Assembly (NCBI RefSeq): GCF_004348725.1 | Contig: NZ_SMKR01000063.1 | Coordinates: 1 to 36,815 of the forward strand | DNA length: 36,815 nt | Source: Kribbella turkmenica | GTDB lineage: Bacteria > Actinomycetota > Actinomycetes > Propionibacteriales > Kribbellaceae | Direction: 5' to 3' | Shown: in pieces, positions 1 through 16,026 of the stretch | Layout of the letters: each line of letters starts with the position of its first letter | How positions within the stretch are numbered: position 1 is the stretch's first letter | Made by a program: the position numbers and the translations under genes | The notes under the pieces: generated by a model | Databases searched by the model: none | What the model was told of the DNA's origin: nothing | Seen by the model: only the letters and a program-made list of their open reading frames with translations

Positions 1-850
1 GGGTGCTGGTCTCCTTCACCGCCACCCGGGTCTTGCCGGCGGTCGTCGTAGGCCGGGTGGTGGAGGATCTGGCGGGTGGCGGAGGGACGAGGAGTTTCTG
101 GCCGTCCGGCTCCTCGCCCAGGTGGGCGATCGCCCAGTCCAGGGCCTTGGTGACGGCGGCGCGTGATTCTTCGGTGTGGTCGAGCATGTCGAACCCGTGG
201 TGCCCTTTCGGTACGTCGATGATGTCCAGCGCGGTACCACCGGCGGAGACGAACTCCGCGACCGGACCGGCGAGCTCCTCGGGCTCGAGTCCGGCTCTGG
301 TCAGCAGCACCGGCAGATCCTTGTGTTTGCCGATCACTTCGGCGGCATGAACCAGTTCGTCGACACCGGGCGGGGTGGCGAGCAGGGGGTAGGTCAGGGC
401 GACACAGCGCAGCCAGTCGGGGCGGCTGTCCAGCCACTCCCCTGCCAGCAGGCCGGCGCCGGAGAAGAACCACAGGGCGACCCGGTCGGGGTCGACGCGT
501 GGATCGGATCGCAGAACGCCGACCGCGGCCTCCACCTCGTCCGCGGCGGTGACCAGGTGGTCGAGGCCGTGGATCAGGCTGTGGTCGACGACAGCGGCCA
601 CGACGCCCCGGCGGGCGGCCGCGGTCGCGTATCCCCGGAACACCGGCCAGTCACGAGGCATCACCTCGAGCCCGGCGGGCCCAGGACCCCCGTGCACAAA
701 GAGAATCGCGCCGGTCCGGGCGGACCCGGCCGGGCGGTGGAAGTCGATCTCCCCGAGCCGGTCGACCCGGACGTCGGGACCGTCCAGAACCCCGAGGACG
801 AAGGGCCGCAGATGGGCCGGGAGATCCGTCATGGACCAATCTTGGCGCAT
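1..850 (-). CDS. alpha/beta hydrolase (dienelactone-hydrolase-like), 3' end outside window
   Basis: The frame is open from the ATG at 850 to the window edge, so the C-terminus is missing. The visible 283 residues read as an alpha/beta hydrolase: an oxyanion-type HGGPGP at 53-58, a nucleophile elbow FSGAG with Ser130 (a variant of GxSxG), and a late KGHHGFD that supplies the catalytic His. No signal peptide is seen. After about residue 245 the chain becomes Pro/Thr/Arg-rich and looks like a linker or disordered tail. The start lies 13 bases past the stop of the DUF1801 gene, so the two are probably co-transcribed. A second in-frame ATG at 832 is possible; neither has a strong Shine-Dalgarno. 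The substrate cannot be told; an esterase or peptidase-like role is equally open. Confidence 0.75.
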   Translation of the reverse strand, partial: MRQDWSMTDLPAHLRPFVLGVLDGPDVRVDRLGEIDFHRPAGSARTGAILFVHGGPGPAGLEVMPRDWPVFRGYATAAARRGVVAAVVDHSLIHGLDHLVTAADEVEAAVGVLRSDPRVDPDRVALWFFSGAGLLAGEWLDSRPDWLRCVALTYPLLATPPGVDELVHAAEVIGKHKDLPVLLTRAGLEPEELAGPVAEFVSAGGTALDIIDVPKGHHGFDMLDHTEESRAAVTKALDWAIAHLGEEPDGQKLLVPPPPARSSTTRPTTTAGKTRVAVKETST

Positions 851-863
851 CCCGCGGACACTT

Positions 864-1274
864 TCAGCCGCCACCCCGCGTGTGCTGCACACTCCGCTTC
901 GCAAGCTCGGCCAGGACGGCGGAATCCACGTCAGACAAGCGTTTGACGTAGAGACAGCCGACGCCGGTCGTATGCGGCCCGAGGCGCCCGAGCAGCTCGT
1001 CGTACCCCTCGAATCCCTCGGTGAGGTAGAGCGTCAGCGCCTGTTTGCGGGCGGCGAAGCCGATCTGGAACCAGTCGAGCTCACGGCCGCTGTCGTACAC
1101 CAGGTGGCGGTCGCCGAACCCGACGATGGACGAGCCCCACAGGGCCGGCCGGAGGCCGGTCGCCTCGGTCAGCAAGTCGTTGAGCTCGCGGGCGTCGTCA
1201 CCGCGGGAGCCGGCGATGCCGGCGAGGTAGTCGTCGACCGACGCGTCGGTCCTCACGGTCTTGTTTCCGGCCAT
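864..1274 (-). CDS. DUF1801 domain protein
   Basis: This is a 136-residue soluble protein of the DUF1801 (YdhG-like) family. The supporting stretches are VDDYLAGI near the N-terminus, a central ALWGSSIVGFG followed by a YDSGRELDWFQIGFAARKQ-type strand, and a C-terminal GCLYVKRLSDVD. The family has no firmly assigned biochemical role. The start chosen is the ATG at 1274, which has AGGA about eight bases upstream. An upstream in-frame start at 1310 would lie inside the rpoC terminator hairpin and is unlikely. It is followed closely by the partial hydrolase gene. Confidence 0.8.
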   Translation of the reverse strand: MAGNKTVRTDASVDDYLAGIAGSRGDDARELNDLLTEATGLRPALWGSSIVGFGDRHLVYDSGRELDWFQIGFAARKQALTLYLTEGFEGYDELLGRLGPHTTGVGCLYVKRLSDVDSAVLAELAKRSVQHTRGGG

Positions 1275-1297
1275 GGGCCATCCTGCACCCGAACGCC

Positions 1298-1336
1298 GCG
1301 AGGGCGGCACCCCCTGAGTGGGAGTGCCGCCCTCGC
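1298..1336 (-). terminator. strong hairpin terminator downstream of rpoC
   Basis: A perfect 13-bp inverted repeat (GCGAGGGCGGCAC at 1298-1310 and its complement at 1324-1336) encloses a 13-base loop. It lies 37 bases past the rpoC stop and just before the DUF1801 gene. There is no T-run, as is common for actinobacterial terminators. It most likely ends rpoBC transcription. Confidence 0.8.
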
Positions 1337-1373
1337 TACTCGTTCCCCGCCCCGGTCAGGGCGGTGACTCGAA

Positions 1374-5234
<3,861 letters not shown>

Positions 5235-5302
5235 GATGTGTTATCTCCCGATAGTAAAAGTGGTCTGAGTGAGTTGTGTGTTGATCTCAAGCGGCAACCC
5301 GC

Positions 5303-8785
<3,483 letters not shown>

Positions 8786-8900
8786 GGGGCGTCCTTCCAC
8801 GGGCTCGCAGAAATCACTTCGGTGCTGGGAGCGCACGCCGAACCACCCAAGTCAAGTTTTGAGCCGGACCAGGGTGAGGTTAAAGGCAGCGCAAAGCAAT

Positions 8901-8930
8901 AGGCTACCCGATCAGGGCAAGCCTGTCCAA
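8901..8930 (-). promoter_or_regulatory. predicted rpoB promoter, proximal
   Basis: TTGGAC (8930-8925) and TAGCCT (8906-8901) on the minus strand are spaced by 18 bases. Initiation would be near 8895, giving a leader of about 110 bases before the TTG start of rpoB. Tandem promoters ahead of rpoB would fit its demand for growth-linked expression. Confidence 0.55.
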
Positions 8931-8941
8931 TGGGGTCCGAT

Positions 8942-8971
8942 ACTATGCCGTCGGACCACCCACTCAGTCAA
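8942..8971 (-). promoter_or_regulatory. predicted rpoB promoter, distal
   Basis: On the minus strand TTGACT (8971-8966) and CATAGT (8947-8942) are separated by 18 bases, a good primary-sigma match. It lies in the 290-base gap between the last mce-operon gene and rpoB, about 155 bases before the TTG start. No clear terminator for the mce operon was seen in the same gap. Confidence 0.55.
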
Positions 8972-9075
8972 GGATCAACCCGGGTTCTCCAGCGGACTGC
9001 CCTCTTCAGGACTGCGCTATTTGTCAGCCGCACCCGCGAGCCGCCCAGGACACCCTCTCCGGAGTCACAAAGAGA

Positions 9076-9801
9076 CTACAGCCCGGCAATCTCCTGGACC
9101 AGCCATTGATCGCCCTTTCGGACCATCGTGAACCGGGTCCGGTTGAGATCCACGCGGGGCTTACCCTCCGTGATCGTGCTGGTGGTGGTCTGGTTGACGA
9201 AGATGATCAGGGTGACCCGGTCGGCGTCGCCGTCGCGGACCCCGACCTCGCGGACCTCGGCCCGGACGGTCGCCTTGGTCTTGGTGGCCAGTTCGCCGGC
9301 CACCTTCGCGGTCTCGTCGAACGTGCCGGCGAACTCCGGGGTCATCGTCGCCCGGGCCGCGGAGAAGCTTTTGTCCAGGTCACGGTAGTCGTAGCTGAGC
9401 GCCGTCTCGGCCGCCTTCCGCCCGGCCGCGGCCGCCTGGTCGCGGGCGTCCTCGGCCTGCTTGCCCTGCCACGCCTTGACCCCGAGCACGACCGCGAAGC
9501 TCAGCACCAGGACGGCGAGCACGCCGAGCAGCGCGGACAGCACGCCACCGAGCGAATGGCGCTTTTCCTCACTCTCCGTAGCATTCGACCGCTCCTCAGA
9601 CGCCTCCGACGGGGCTTCCCGAGCCTCGAGTGTGGCCGGGGTCACGTCCTCGTCGACCGCTTCGGGGGCCGTCGTTGTCACCTCGACCGGCTCGTCGGCC
9701 TTCGACTCAGCCGTCGGAGCGGTCGCCGGCGGGGCCGTCGTACCGGTGGAGGTACGGCGCTGGCCGGCGATGCGGGGGCGGTTGCGGGAACGGTCCGCCA
9801 T
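9076..9801 (-). CDS. Mce-associated membrane protein, long N-terminal linker
   Basis: 241 residues. Residues 1 to about 82 are Ser/Thr/Glu/Pro-rich and look disordered and cytoplasmic. A single membrane segment follows (about 86-110, LSALLGVLAVLVLSFAVVLG), then an extracytoplasmic domain with a helix (DARDQAAAAGRKAAETAL) and a beta-rich NTF2-like fold ending GDQWLVQEIAGL. This is the pattern of the Mce-associated (Mas) proteins at the end of mce operons, thought to stabilise the MCE complex. Its ATG overlaps the previous stop as TGATG, so it is translationally coupled. It is the last gene of the mce operon. Confidence 0.85.
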   Translation of the reverse strand: MADRSRNRPRIAGQRRTSTGTTAPPATAPTAESKADEPVEVTTTAPEAVDEDVTPATLEAREAPSEASEERSNATESEEKRHSLGGVLSALLGVLAVLVLSFAVVLGVKAWQGKQAEDARDQAAAAGRKAAETALSYDYRDLDKSFSAARATMTPEFAGTFDETAKVAGELATKTKATVRAEVREVGVRDGDADRVTLIIFVNQTTTSTITEGKPRVDLNRTRFTMVRKGDQWLVQEIAGL

Positions 9802-10301
9802 CAGCCCACCGCCTGCAGGTCGGCGGTCAGCCAGCGGTCCTTCTCCCGGACCAGGTCCAGCTTGATCCGGTAGCGCCGCTGCACACCCTCGGTCGACGCG
9901 GTGTTGGTCACCACCGCGTCCACGATCACCAGGACCTGGGCGGAGTCCTTGTCGTTCGAGACCACCGCGGCCTCCTTCACGTCACCCTTGGAGGTCGCCT
10001 TGCTGGTCTGCACCTGGGCTTTCACCACGTTCAGCCCGGCCTGGAACTCCTCCTTGAACTGTCCTGTGGAGTCGTCGAGCACCCGCAAGGTGTCGGCGTC
10101 CCAGGTCTTGTAGTCGTACGTCGTGAAGTCGAGCGCCAACTGCCGCCCCGCCTTCATCGCACCTTCCCGCTGGGCCTCGTCCTCGCTCTGCCGGTGCAGC
10201 GCGACGATCGACACGGTGGCGCCGGCCAGGGCGACCACGAGCAGGACGCTCAGCGCCCACGCCAGGATCAGGTGGCCACGCTTGGAGTTACCAGAAGTCA
10301 C
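9801..10301 (-). CDS. Mce-associated membrane protein
   Basis: 166 residues with one N-terminal membrane segment (about 10-34, LILAWALSVLLVVALAGATV). The outer domain is similar in plan to its downstream neighbour: a charged helix (QREGAMKAGRQLALDFTTYDY) and a beta domain ending KDRWLTADLQAVG. The repeated TYDYKTWD / SYDYRDLD element shows that the two Mas proteins are paralogues. The start is GTG at 10301, overlapping the mceF stop by four bases (GTGA). Confidence 0.85.
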   Translation of the reverse strand: MTSGNSKRGHLILAWALSVLLVVALAGATVSIVALHRQSEDEAQREGAMKAGRQLALDFTTYDYKTWDADTLRVLDDSTGQFKEEFQAGLNVVKAQVQTSKATSKGDVKEAAVVSNDKDSAQVLVIVDAVVTNTASTEGVQRRYRIKLDLVREKDRWLTADLQAVG

Positions 10302-11590
10302 TTGCCGGTCACCGGTCCGAGGATGAGGGCTTTCCAGGAGTCGCCGCCGAGCAGGTCGGCCTGGCCGCCGGTCGAGCCGAGCACCAGTTCCGGCATGCCG
10401 CCGGAACCGCCCGCGACCCCGGTAGCCGGGTCGTACCCGACACCGTACCCGGTCCGATTGCGGTCCTCCCGGGAGGACGGGGTCGGCTTGTTCTGCGCGC
10501 CGCGGACGTTGACGCCGGTCGACGGGTCCGCGGTGCAGCCCGCCTTGGTGTTGGCCGGCTTGTCGGCGGTGTCCTGCGGGACCCGTTTGCCGGTGCCACC
10601 GTACCCGGCCCGGCAGGCGGCCGGGTCGTGCCCGAGCACCATGCCGAAGTGGGCGTCGTAGTGCCCGGTGACCTTGTCCTTGGCCGGTACGACGTACCCG
10701 CCCATCGACACCGCCGGGTAGACCACCAGCAGTTGCTCGACGGCGTCCAGCCGGAGCGCGGTCAACTCGTTCACCGTCAGCAGGTTGCCGAGGAGCACCG
10801 CGATGTCCGCGCGGTTCTCCGAGATCAGCGCGGTCACCTGGGTAGAGGCGCCCGAGCCCTGGTCGATCACCTGCCGGAGGTTCGCGTCCGAGCTCACCAG
10901 GGTGTCCGACAGCAGGGCGAGGTTCTTCGCCCAGGTCTTGATCGCGTCGCCGCTGGCCACCTGGGTGGCGAGCACGGTGTCGCCGTCGTTGATCAGCTTG
11001 ATCGTCTGCAGGATGTTCGCGTCCGAGTTGTCGATCAGCCGGCCCGAGCTGTCGATGATCCGCTGCAGGTCGGTCCCCCGGCCCTTGAACGCTGCACCGA
11101 GCTCGCGCACGGTGACCCGCAGGCTCTCCTGATCCACCGAGTTCAGCAACTGGTCGAGGTTCAGCAGCAGCTCGGTGGTGTCGATCGGGACCGCGGTGTC
11201 CGCGCGGGCGATCTTCGAATTGTCCTGCAGGTACGGGCCGGTGTCGCGGCGCGGTTGCAGGTCGACGTACTGCTCGCCGATCGCGGACCGGTTCGCGACC
11301 ACCGCGATCAGGTCGTTCGGGATCTTCACACCCTTGTCGATGTCGAGGTCCACCTCGACACCGTCGGACAGCAGGTTCAGCTCGCCGACCCGGCCGACCG
11401 GGTCGCCGCGGTACGTCACCTCGGCACCGGTGAAGATGCCGCCGGACTCGGCGAAGCTGGCTCTGACGGTGTAGTCGTCGTCGAACAGCAGCTTGTCGAT
11501 CTGGGCGTACCTCGCGCCCACGAACGCGACGCCGACGACGGTGATCAGCAGGAACACCATCAGCTGGATCCGGACCACTCTGGTGATCAC
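10298..11590 (-). CDS. mceF: MCE family protein, MceF position
   Basis: 430 residues, GTG start at 11590 overlapping the mceE stop (GTGA). It has an N-terminal membrane anchor at about 7-27, then an MCE domain at about 38-115 (YTVRASFAESGGIFTGAEV, YRGDPVGRVGE, IGEQYVDL). A long helical region follows (about 130-290) that in this family forms the shuttle barrel needle. The C-terminal 130 residues are Gly/Pro-rich with four Cys. Mce proteins form a heterohexameric tunnel carrying lipids or sterols through the envelope. The cargo of this system cannot be read from sequence. Confidence 0.9.
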   Translation of the reverse strand: MITRVVRIQLMVFLLITVVGVAFVGARYAQIDKLLFDDDYTVRASFAESGGIFTGAEVTYRGDPVGRVGELNLLSDGVEVDLDIDKGVKIPNDLIAVVANRSAIGEQYVDLQPRRDTGPYLQDNSKIARADTAVPIDTTELLLNLDQLLNSVDQESLRVTVRELGAAFKGRGTDLQRIIDSSGRLIDNSDANILQTIKLINDGDTVLATQVASGDAIKTWAKNLALLSDTLVSSDANLRQVIDQGSGASTQVTALISENRADIAVLLGNLLTVNELTALRLDAVEQLLVVYPAVSMGGYVVPAKDKVTGHYDAHFGMVLGHDPAACRAGYGGTGKRVPQDTADKPANTKAGCTADPSTGVNVRGAQNKPTPSSREDRNRTGYGVGYDPATGVAGGSGGMPELVLGSTGGQADLLGGDSWKALILGPVTGK

Positions 11591-12801
11591 TTCGCCACCC
11601 CCGGCATCAGGACCTTGGCCAGCTCTGGGTCGAAGCCCGAGCGGTTCAGCTTCGGCGTGCAGACGGGCGTCCCGAGGACAGTGGTGCAGGTGGTCGCCGT
11701 ACCGGTCGCCACCGGCAGCGACGGCAGGCCGTTCGGAACACTCAGCCGGGGCGCCGGGACCGACGAGGGGCCGGCGGTCGGCAGGGTGGCCCCCAGCAGA
11801 CCCTGCAGCGCCTTCTGGGTGTCGACGTCCAGGGTGATGCCCAGGTTGGTGAAGTCGCCCTGGACGGCCTTCGGCGCCGCGTCCGGGAACGGGTAGGTGA
11901 ACAGCAGCTCGAACGACTTCGGCAGGTTCTCCCCCGCCTCCGCCAGCTTGGTCAGGATCGGGTACAGCGACTGCAGGTTGGCCACCAGGTCCTTCTGCGA
12001 GGCGGTGATCACCCGGGTGGCGGTGTTGCCCAGAGTGGCCAGCGCCTGCAGCGTCTTCACCAGGGCTGCGCGCTGCTTGTCCAGGGTCGCGATCGACTTC
12101 GGCATCGAGTCGATCGCGGTCGCCAGCGTCGCCTTCTGCGCGTTCAGCTTCTTGGCCAGCGCGTCGAGCGCGGCGATCGCGGTGACGATCTGCGCCTTGT
12201 TCTGGTCCAGGGTGCCGACGAATGTGTTCAGCTGGGTGAGCACGCTGCGGATGGCCGGCTCATTGCCGGTCATCGCCTTGTTCAGCTCCTTGGTGATGAT
12301 CTGCAGCTGTGCCACGCCGCCGCCGTTCAGCAGCAGCGACAGCGCGGCCAGAACCTCCTCGACCTCGACGTTGCTGGTGGTCCGCGACAGCGGGATCACC
12401 TCGCCCTGCTCCAGTTTCCCGCGCGGCTTCTCCGACCCGGTCGGCGCCGACAGCGAGACGAACTTCTCGCCCAGCAGACTGGTCTGCCGGATCGTCGCCC
12501 GCGGGTTGTCCGGCAGTTCCAGACTCTTCGGCAGCCTGATCCGGACCTTGGCGACGTACCCGTCCAGCGAGACCTTTTCGACCGTGCCGACGGTGACGTC
12601 GTCCACCTTCACCGTCGACTTCGGCACCAGGTCCAGTACGTCGGCGAACTCGACGGTGACCGTGTACGACGGTCCCTTGATCTTCGCGCCACCCGGCAAC
12701 GGCAGCGAGTACACACTGAAGTCACACCCGGTCAGCAGCATGGCCATCCCGAGTACTGTGGCGACGATCGTCGTACGGACCTTCATCGAACGACATTTCA
12801 T
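11587..12801 (-). CDS. mceE: MCE family lipoprotein, MceE position
   Basis: 404 residues. The lipoprotein signal ends in the lipobox LLTGC with Cys26, matching the known lipoprotein nature of MceE. The MCE domain follows (YTVTVEFADVLDLVPKSTVKVDDV, VGTVEKV, LLGEKFVSL), then long helices to about residue 320 and a Pro/Thr-rich C-terminus with two Cys. The ATG at 12801 is chosen because it overlaps the mceD stop as ATGA. A later Met at residue 6 would also keep the signal. Confidence 0.92.
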   Translation of the reverse strand: MKCRSMKVRTTIVATVLGMAMLLTGCDFSVYSLPLPGGAKIKGPSYTVTVEFADVLDLVPKSTVKVDDVTVGTVEKVSLDGYVAKVRIRLPKSLELPDNPRATIRQTSLLGEKFVSLSAPTGSEKPRGKLEQGEVIPLSRTTSNVEVEEVLAALSLLLNGGGVAQLQIITKELNKAMTGNEPAIRSVLTQLNTFVGTLDQNKAQIVTAIAALDALAKKLNAQKATLATAIDSMPKSIATLDKQRAALVKTLQALATLGNTATRVITASQKDLVANLQSLYPILTKLAEAGENLPKSFELLFTYPFPDAAPKAVQGDFTNLGITLDVDTQKALQGLLGATLPTAGPSSVPAPRLSVPNGLPSLPVATGTATTCTTVLGTPVCTPKLNRSGFDPELAKVLMPGVAK

Positions 12802-13985
12802 CGGACCAGCCCTCCGAGGGTCGGGTCGACCGGATCCGGGCTCGACAGCGGGGCCTTGGACTGCGGGGCCCACGGCGTACCGGCGGGGCCGCCGCTGGCC
12901 GGGGCGCTATGGGTCAGCTGGCTGAGCAGCGGGAGCTTGCCCAGGGCGTCGAGGACCGGCTTCAGCGCCGTGCAGGTCGACATCGGCTGCTTCGCCTGCC
13001 GCAGGAGCGAGCAGAGGAAAGTCGCCGGATCGTCCATGTGGGCCATGTTCATCCGCTGGTCCAGCGTCCCGTACTGCGGGTTGTAGACCCGGGCCAGGTT
13101 GCCCAGGCCGAGCGGCGCGGTGTCCAGTACCTCGGCGATCGCGGCCTTCTCCTTGACCAGGATCTGCGACAGATCGGTGGCACTGGAGATCGTCGTCTTC
13201 AGCAGGGCCCGGTTGTCCTTGACGAACGTGGCGACCTCGCCGAGTGCCGTCGCCAGCAGCGACAGCGCCTTGGCCAGGTCCTGGCGTTCTCCGGCCAGCG
13301 TGGTCGAGGTGGCGGCGAAGTTCGTGTTGAACTGGCGGACCAGTTGGTCGTTCGCGGCCAGCGCGGACACGAACGTCTGCAACTGCCGGATGGTCGAGAA
13401 CAGACTCTCCGAGTTGCCGGCCAGCGTCCCGGTCAGCTTGGACACGTCGGTGATCGTCTGGTTCAGCTTGGCGCCCTGGCCGTTCAGGTTCTTCGCCGAG
13501 ACGTCCAGCAGCCGCGACAGCGCACCCTGGTTGTTCGCGCCCTTCGGGCCGAGCGCGACGGACAGGTCGTTCAGGCTCTGGTAGATCTGGTCCAGTTCCA
13601 GTGGTACGGCGGTCCGGTCGATCGGGATCTCGGCCCCGTCGGCCATCACGTCACCGTCGGAGTACGCCGGAGTCAGCTGCACATACCGGTCGGCCACGAC
13701 CGACGGCGCCGCGATCACGGCCTTCGCGGCGGCCGGCACCTTGTGCTTGGCCTCCCACCAGAACTTCACCCGCACGGTCCGGCCGGCCGGGGTGACACTG
13801 TCGACCTCCCCGACCTTGATGCCGAGGATCCGGACGTCGGAGCCGGGGTACACCGACACCGCGCGCGGGAAGTACGCCGTCGCGCTCACCCGCTCGGGTT
13901 GCGGCCAGAGCGTGATCGCGCTGACCGCGACGATCACCAGGACCACCGCCATCGCGACCAGCCGGGACAGCGAGGCGATCCTCAT
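12798..13985 (-). CDS. mceD: MCE family protein, MceD position
   Basis: 395 residues from the ATG at 13985, which overlaps the mceC stop as TGATG. There is a membrane anchor at about 9-27 (VAMAVVLVIVAVSAITLW), an MCE domain (ATAYFPRAVSVYPGSDVRILGI, VGEVDSV, VVADRYVQLTPAY) and a long helical arm. Two Cys lie near residues 330-345. The Pro/Ser-rich tail is typical for MceD. It is part of the coupled mceA-F set. Confidence 0.92.
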   Translation of the reverse strand: MRIASLSRLVAMAVVLVIVAVSAITLWPQPERVSATAYFPRAVSVYPGSDVRILGIKVGEVDSVTPAGRTVRVKFWWEAKHKVPAAAKAVIAAPSVVADRYVQLTPAYSDGDVMADGAEIPIDRTAVPLELDQIYQSLNDLSVALGPKGANNQGALSRLLDVSAKNLNGQGAKLNQTITDVSKLTGTLAGNSESLFSTIRQLQTFVSALAANDQLVRQFNTNFAATSTTLAGERQDLAKALSLLATALGEVATFVKDNRALLKTTISSATDLSQILVKEKAAIAEVLDTAPLGLGNLARVYNPQYGTLDQRMNMAHMDDPATFLCSLLRQAKQPMSTCTALKPVLDALGKLPLLSQLTHSAPASGGPAGTPWAPQSKAPLSSPDPVDPTLGGLVR

Positions 13986-14998
13986 CAGCCGCCACCTCCC
14001 AGGATCGGCGGCAACCCGGGCATCGGGGCCGCCGGCGCGGGCACCTCCGGCACGGGCACCAGGTTCTCCAGGTACACGTCGAACCACGGGCCGGTGCCGA
14101 GGGTGTTGGTGAAGACGCGGACGAACGGCGCCAGCCCCTTGATGCTGGCATCCAGGTCCTTCTGGTTCTTGAGCAGGACCGCCAGCACCGCGTTCACCTT
14201 CTGCAGCGTCGGGGCCAGGTCCTTGCGGTTCTCCCGCACCAGCGCCGTGATCTGGGCGGACAGCTTCTGCGTCGACACCAGCAACTGGTGGATCAGCGCC
14301 CGCCGGGCCTGCACGGCCTGGAAGACGGTGTTGCCGTCCTTCATCAGCTTGATCAGCTGCTGGTTGCGATCGGCAAGGACCTTCGTGACCACGTCCGAGT
14401 GCTGCAGCAGCAGCTTCAGCTGCTCGTCCCGCTTGGCCACGTTCCGCGACAGCCGCGACAGCCCGGTGAGCGACGCCCGCACCTCTTCGGGCGTGTTCTG
14501 GAAGGTCGTCGACAGCGTGTCCAGGGCCCTGGCCAGTTGGGCGGTGTCGATCCGTTCGGTGGTGTTCGCCAGGTCGCTGAAGGCGTCCACGACGTCGTAC
14601 GCCGCGATCGTCCGGGCCAGCGGGATTTCGGAGCCGGCCTTCAGCTCACCGGAGCCGGCCGGGTTCAGCTTGAGGTACTTCTGCCCGAGCAGCGTCTTGA
14701 TCTTCATCTCCGCGCCGGTCTGGTCGCCCAGTTTCACGCCTTTGTCCACGACGAAGTCGACGCGGACGTGGGTGCCCGCGAGCTCGACCTTGCGGACCTG
14801 CCCGACCCGGACGCCGGCCACCCGGATCTCGTCGTTCGGCTTCAGCCCGCCGGCCTCGGAGAACTGCGCGGAGTACTTCGTGCCGCCGCCGATCAGCGGC
14901 AGGTCCTGCGCCTTGAACGCGGCCAGCATGATCAGCCCGAGCACGGTCAGCCCGACGACGCCGACGGTCACCTGGTTCTGCTCTCGGAAGGGCTTCAT
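13985..14998 (-). CDS. mceC: MCE family protein, MceC position
   Basis: 337 residues from the ATG at 14998, which shares a base with the mceB stop (TAATG). The anchor covers about 11-28 (VGVVGLTVLGLIMLAAF). The MCE domain has YSAQFSEAGGLKPNDEIRVAGV, VGQVRKVEL and LGQKYLKLNPAG. The helical region is rich in Leu and Gln, and the protein ends in a short Pro/Gly tail. A longer reading to 15082 has no support and would lie inside mceB. Confidence 0.92.
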   Translation of the reverse strand: MKPFREQNQVTVGVVGLTVLGLIMLAAFKAQDLPLIGGGTKYSAQFSEAGGLKPNDEIRVAGVRVGQVRKVELAGTHVRVDFVVDKGVKLGDQTGAEMKIKTLLGQKYLKLNPAGSGELKAGSEIPLARTIAAYDVVDAFSDLANTTERIDTAQLARALDTLSTTFQNTPEEVRASLTGLSRLSRNVAKRDEQLKLLLQHSDVVTKVLADRNQQLIKLMKDGNTVFQAVQARRALIHQLLVSTQKLSAQITALVRENRKDLAPTLQKVNAVLAVLLKNQKDLDASIKGLAPFVRVFTNTLGTGPWFDVYLENLVPVPEVPAPAAPMPGLPPILGGGG

Positions 14999-16026
14999 TA
15001 TTTGCACCTCGCCGAGTTGTTGTCGTAGGCCGCCGGAACGCGGGTGCCGGTCGGCAGGTAGACGTTGCCGTCGAAGTTGCACAGGTAGAAGTTGAACCAG
15101 GAGCCGTACGTCGCCGTCCGGGTCATCGTGTTCAGCTTCTCCGGCATGTACTGCAGCGTCTTCACCCAGATCGCCTGGGTGTCGTCGAGGGTGGTCGCGA
15201 CCGTCCGGAGCCGGTCCAGGTCGGCCTTCAGCGGCACCCGGGTCTGCTGCAGCAGACCGGCCGTCTTGGTGTTCAGCGAGTTGATCGAGCCGACCGAGTT
15301 CAGCATCGGGTTGATGTCCTGGCTCAGCCCGGTGATGAACTGCTGCAGGTTCACCAGCAACGAGGAGAAGTTCTGCTGCCGCTGGGAGACGATCTGCAGG
15401 GTCGAGGACAGGTTGGTGATCAGGTTGCCGATCACCTGGTCCGCGTCGGCCAAGGTCGTCGTCAACGAGGCGGTACGGGCCAGCAGGGACTCGATCGTGC
15501 CGCCCTCGCCCTGCAGCACCTTGATCACCTCGAACGCGAACTGGTTCACGTCCGCCGGGGTGAGCGCGGTGAACAGCGGCTTGAACCCGTTGAACAGCAC
15601 CGTCAGGTCAAGCGCCGGCGCGGTCCGCTCCTTCGGGATGACGCCGCCGCTCTTCAGCCGCTCTCCTCCGCCGACGCCGTCGGTGAGCGCGACGTAGCGG
15701 TTTCCGACGAGGTTGCGGTACCGCAGGGTGGCGCGCGTCGAGGTGTCCAGGACCTGGTCGGAGTCGACGCTGAACGTCACCATCGCCAGCGTGTTCTCGT
15801 GAAGAGCGATCTTGTCGACCTGGCCGACCTTCACCCCCGCGATCCGGATGTCGTCACCCTTGTTCAACCCGACCGCGTCGGTGAACACGGCCTTGTACTT
15901 CGTCGTCGGGTTGAAGCTGATGTTCCCGATCGTCACCGCCAGCAGCGCGGTCGCGACTGTGGTCACCACCACGAAGATCGCCAGGCGCACCGTGTCGATC
16001 GAGGTTCTCCTGTCCAGGAGCTTCAC
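14998..16026 (-). CDS. mceB: MCE family protein, MceB position
   Basis: 342 residues, GTG start at 16026 overlapping the mceA stop (GTGA). The membrane anchor is at about 14-34. The MCE domain includes YKAVFTDAVGLNKGDDIRIAGVKVGQVDKI and VGNRYVALTDG. A helical arm follows, and the C-terminal region carries two Cys (LCNFDG and the terminal ARCK) plus an aromatic-rich FNFYLCNF segment. It forms part of the envelope-spanning lipid channel with its neighbours. Confidence 0.92.
   Translation of the reverse strand: MKLLDRRTSIDTVRLAIFVVVTTVATALLAVTIGNISFNPTTKYKAVFTDAVGLNKGDDIRIAGVKVGQVDKIALHENTLAMVTFSVDSDQVLDTSTRATLRYRNLVGNRYVALTDGVGGGERLKSGGVIPKERTAPALDLTVLFNGFKPLFTALTPADVNQFAFEVIKVLQGEGGTIESLLARTASLTTTLADADQVIGNLITNLSSTLQIVSQRQQNFSSLLVNLQQFITGLSQDINPMLNSVGSINSLNTKTAGLLQQTRVPLKADLDRLRTVATTLDDTQAIWVKTLQYMPEKLNTMTRTATYGSWFNFYLCNFDGNVYLPTGTRVPAAYDNNSARCK

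Noticed and set aside
8786-8836. An upstream ATG for rpoB at 8836.
   Set aside because: It adds 17 non-conserved residues and lacks a ribosome binding site; the TTG at 8785 has GGAAGGA at correct spacing.
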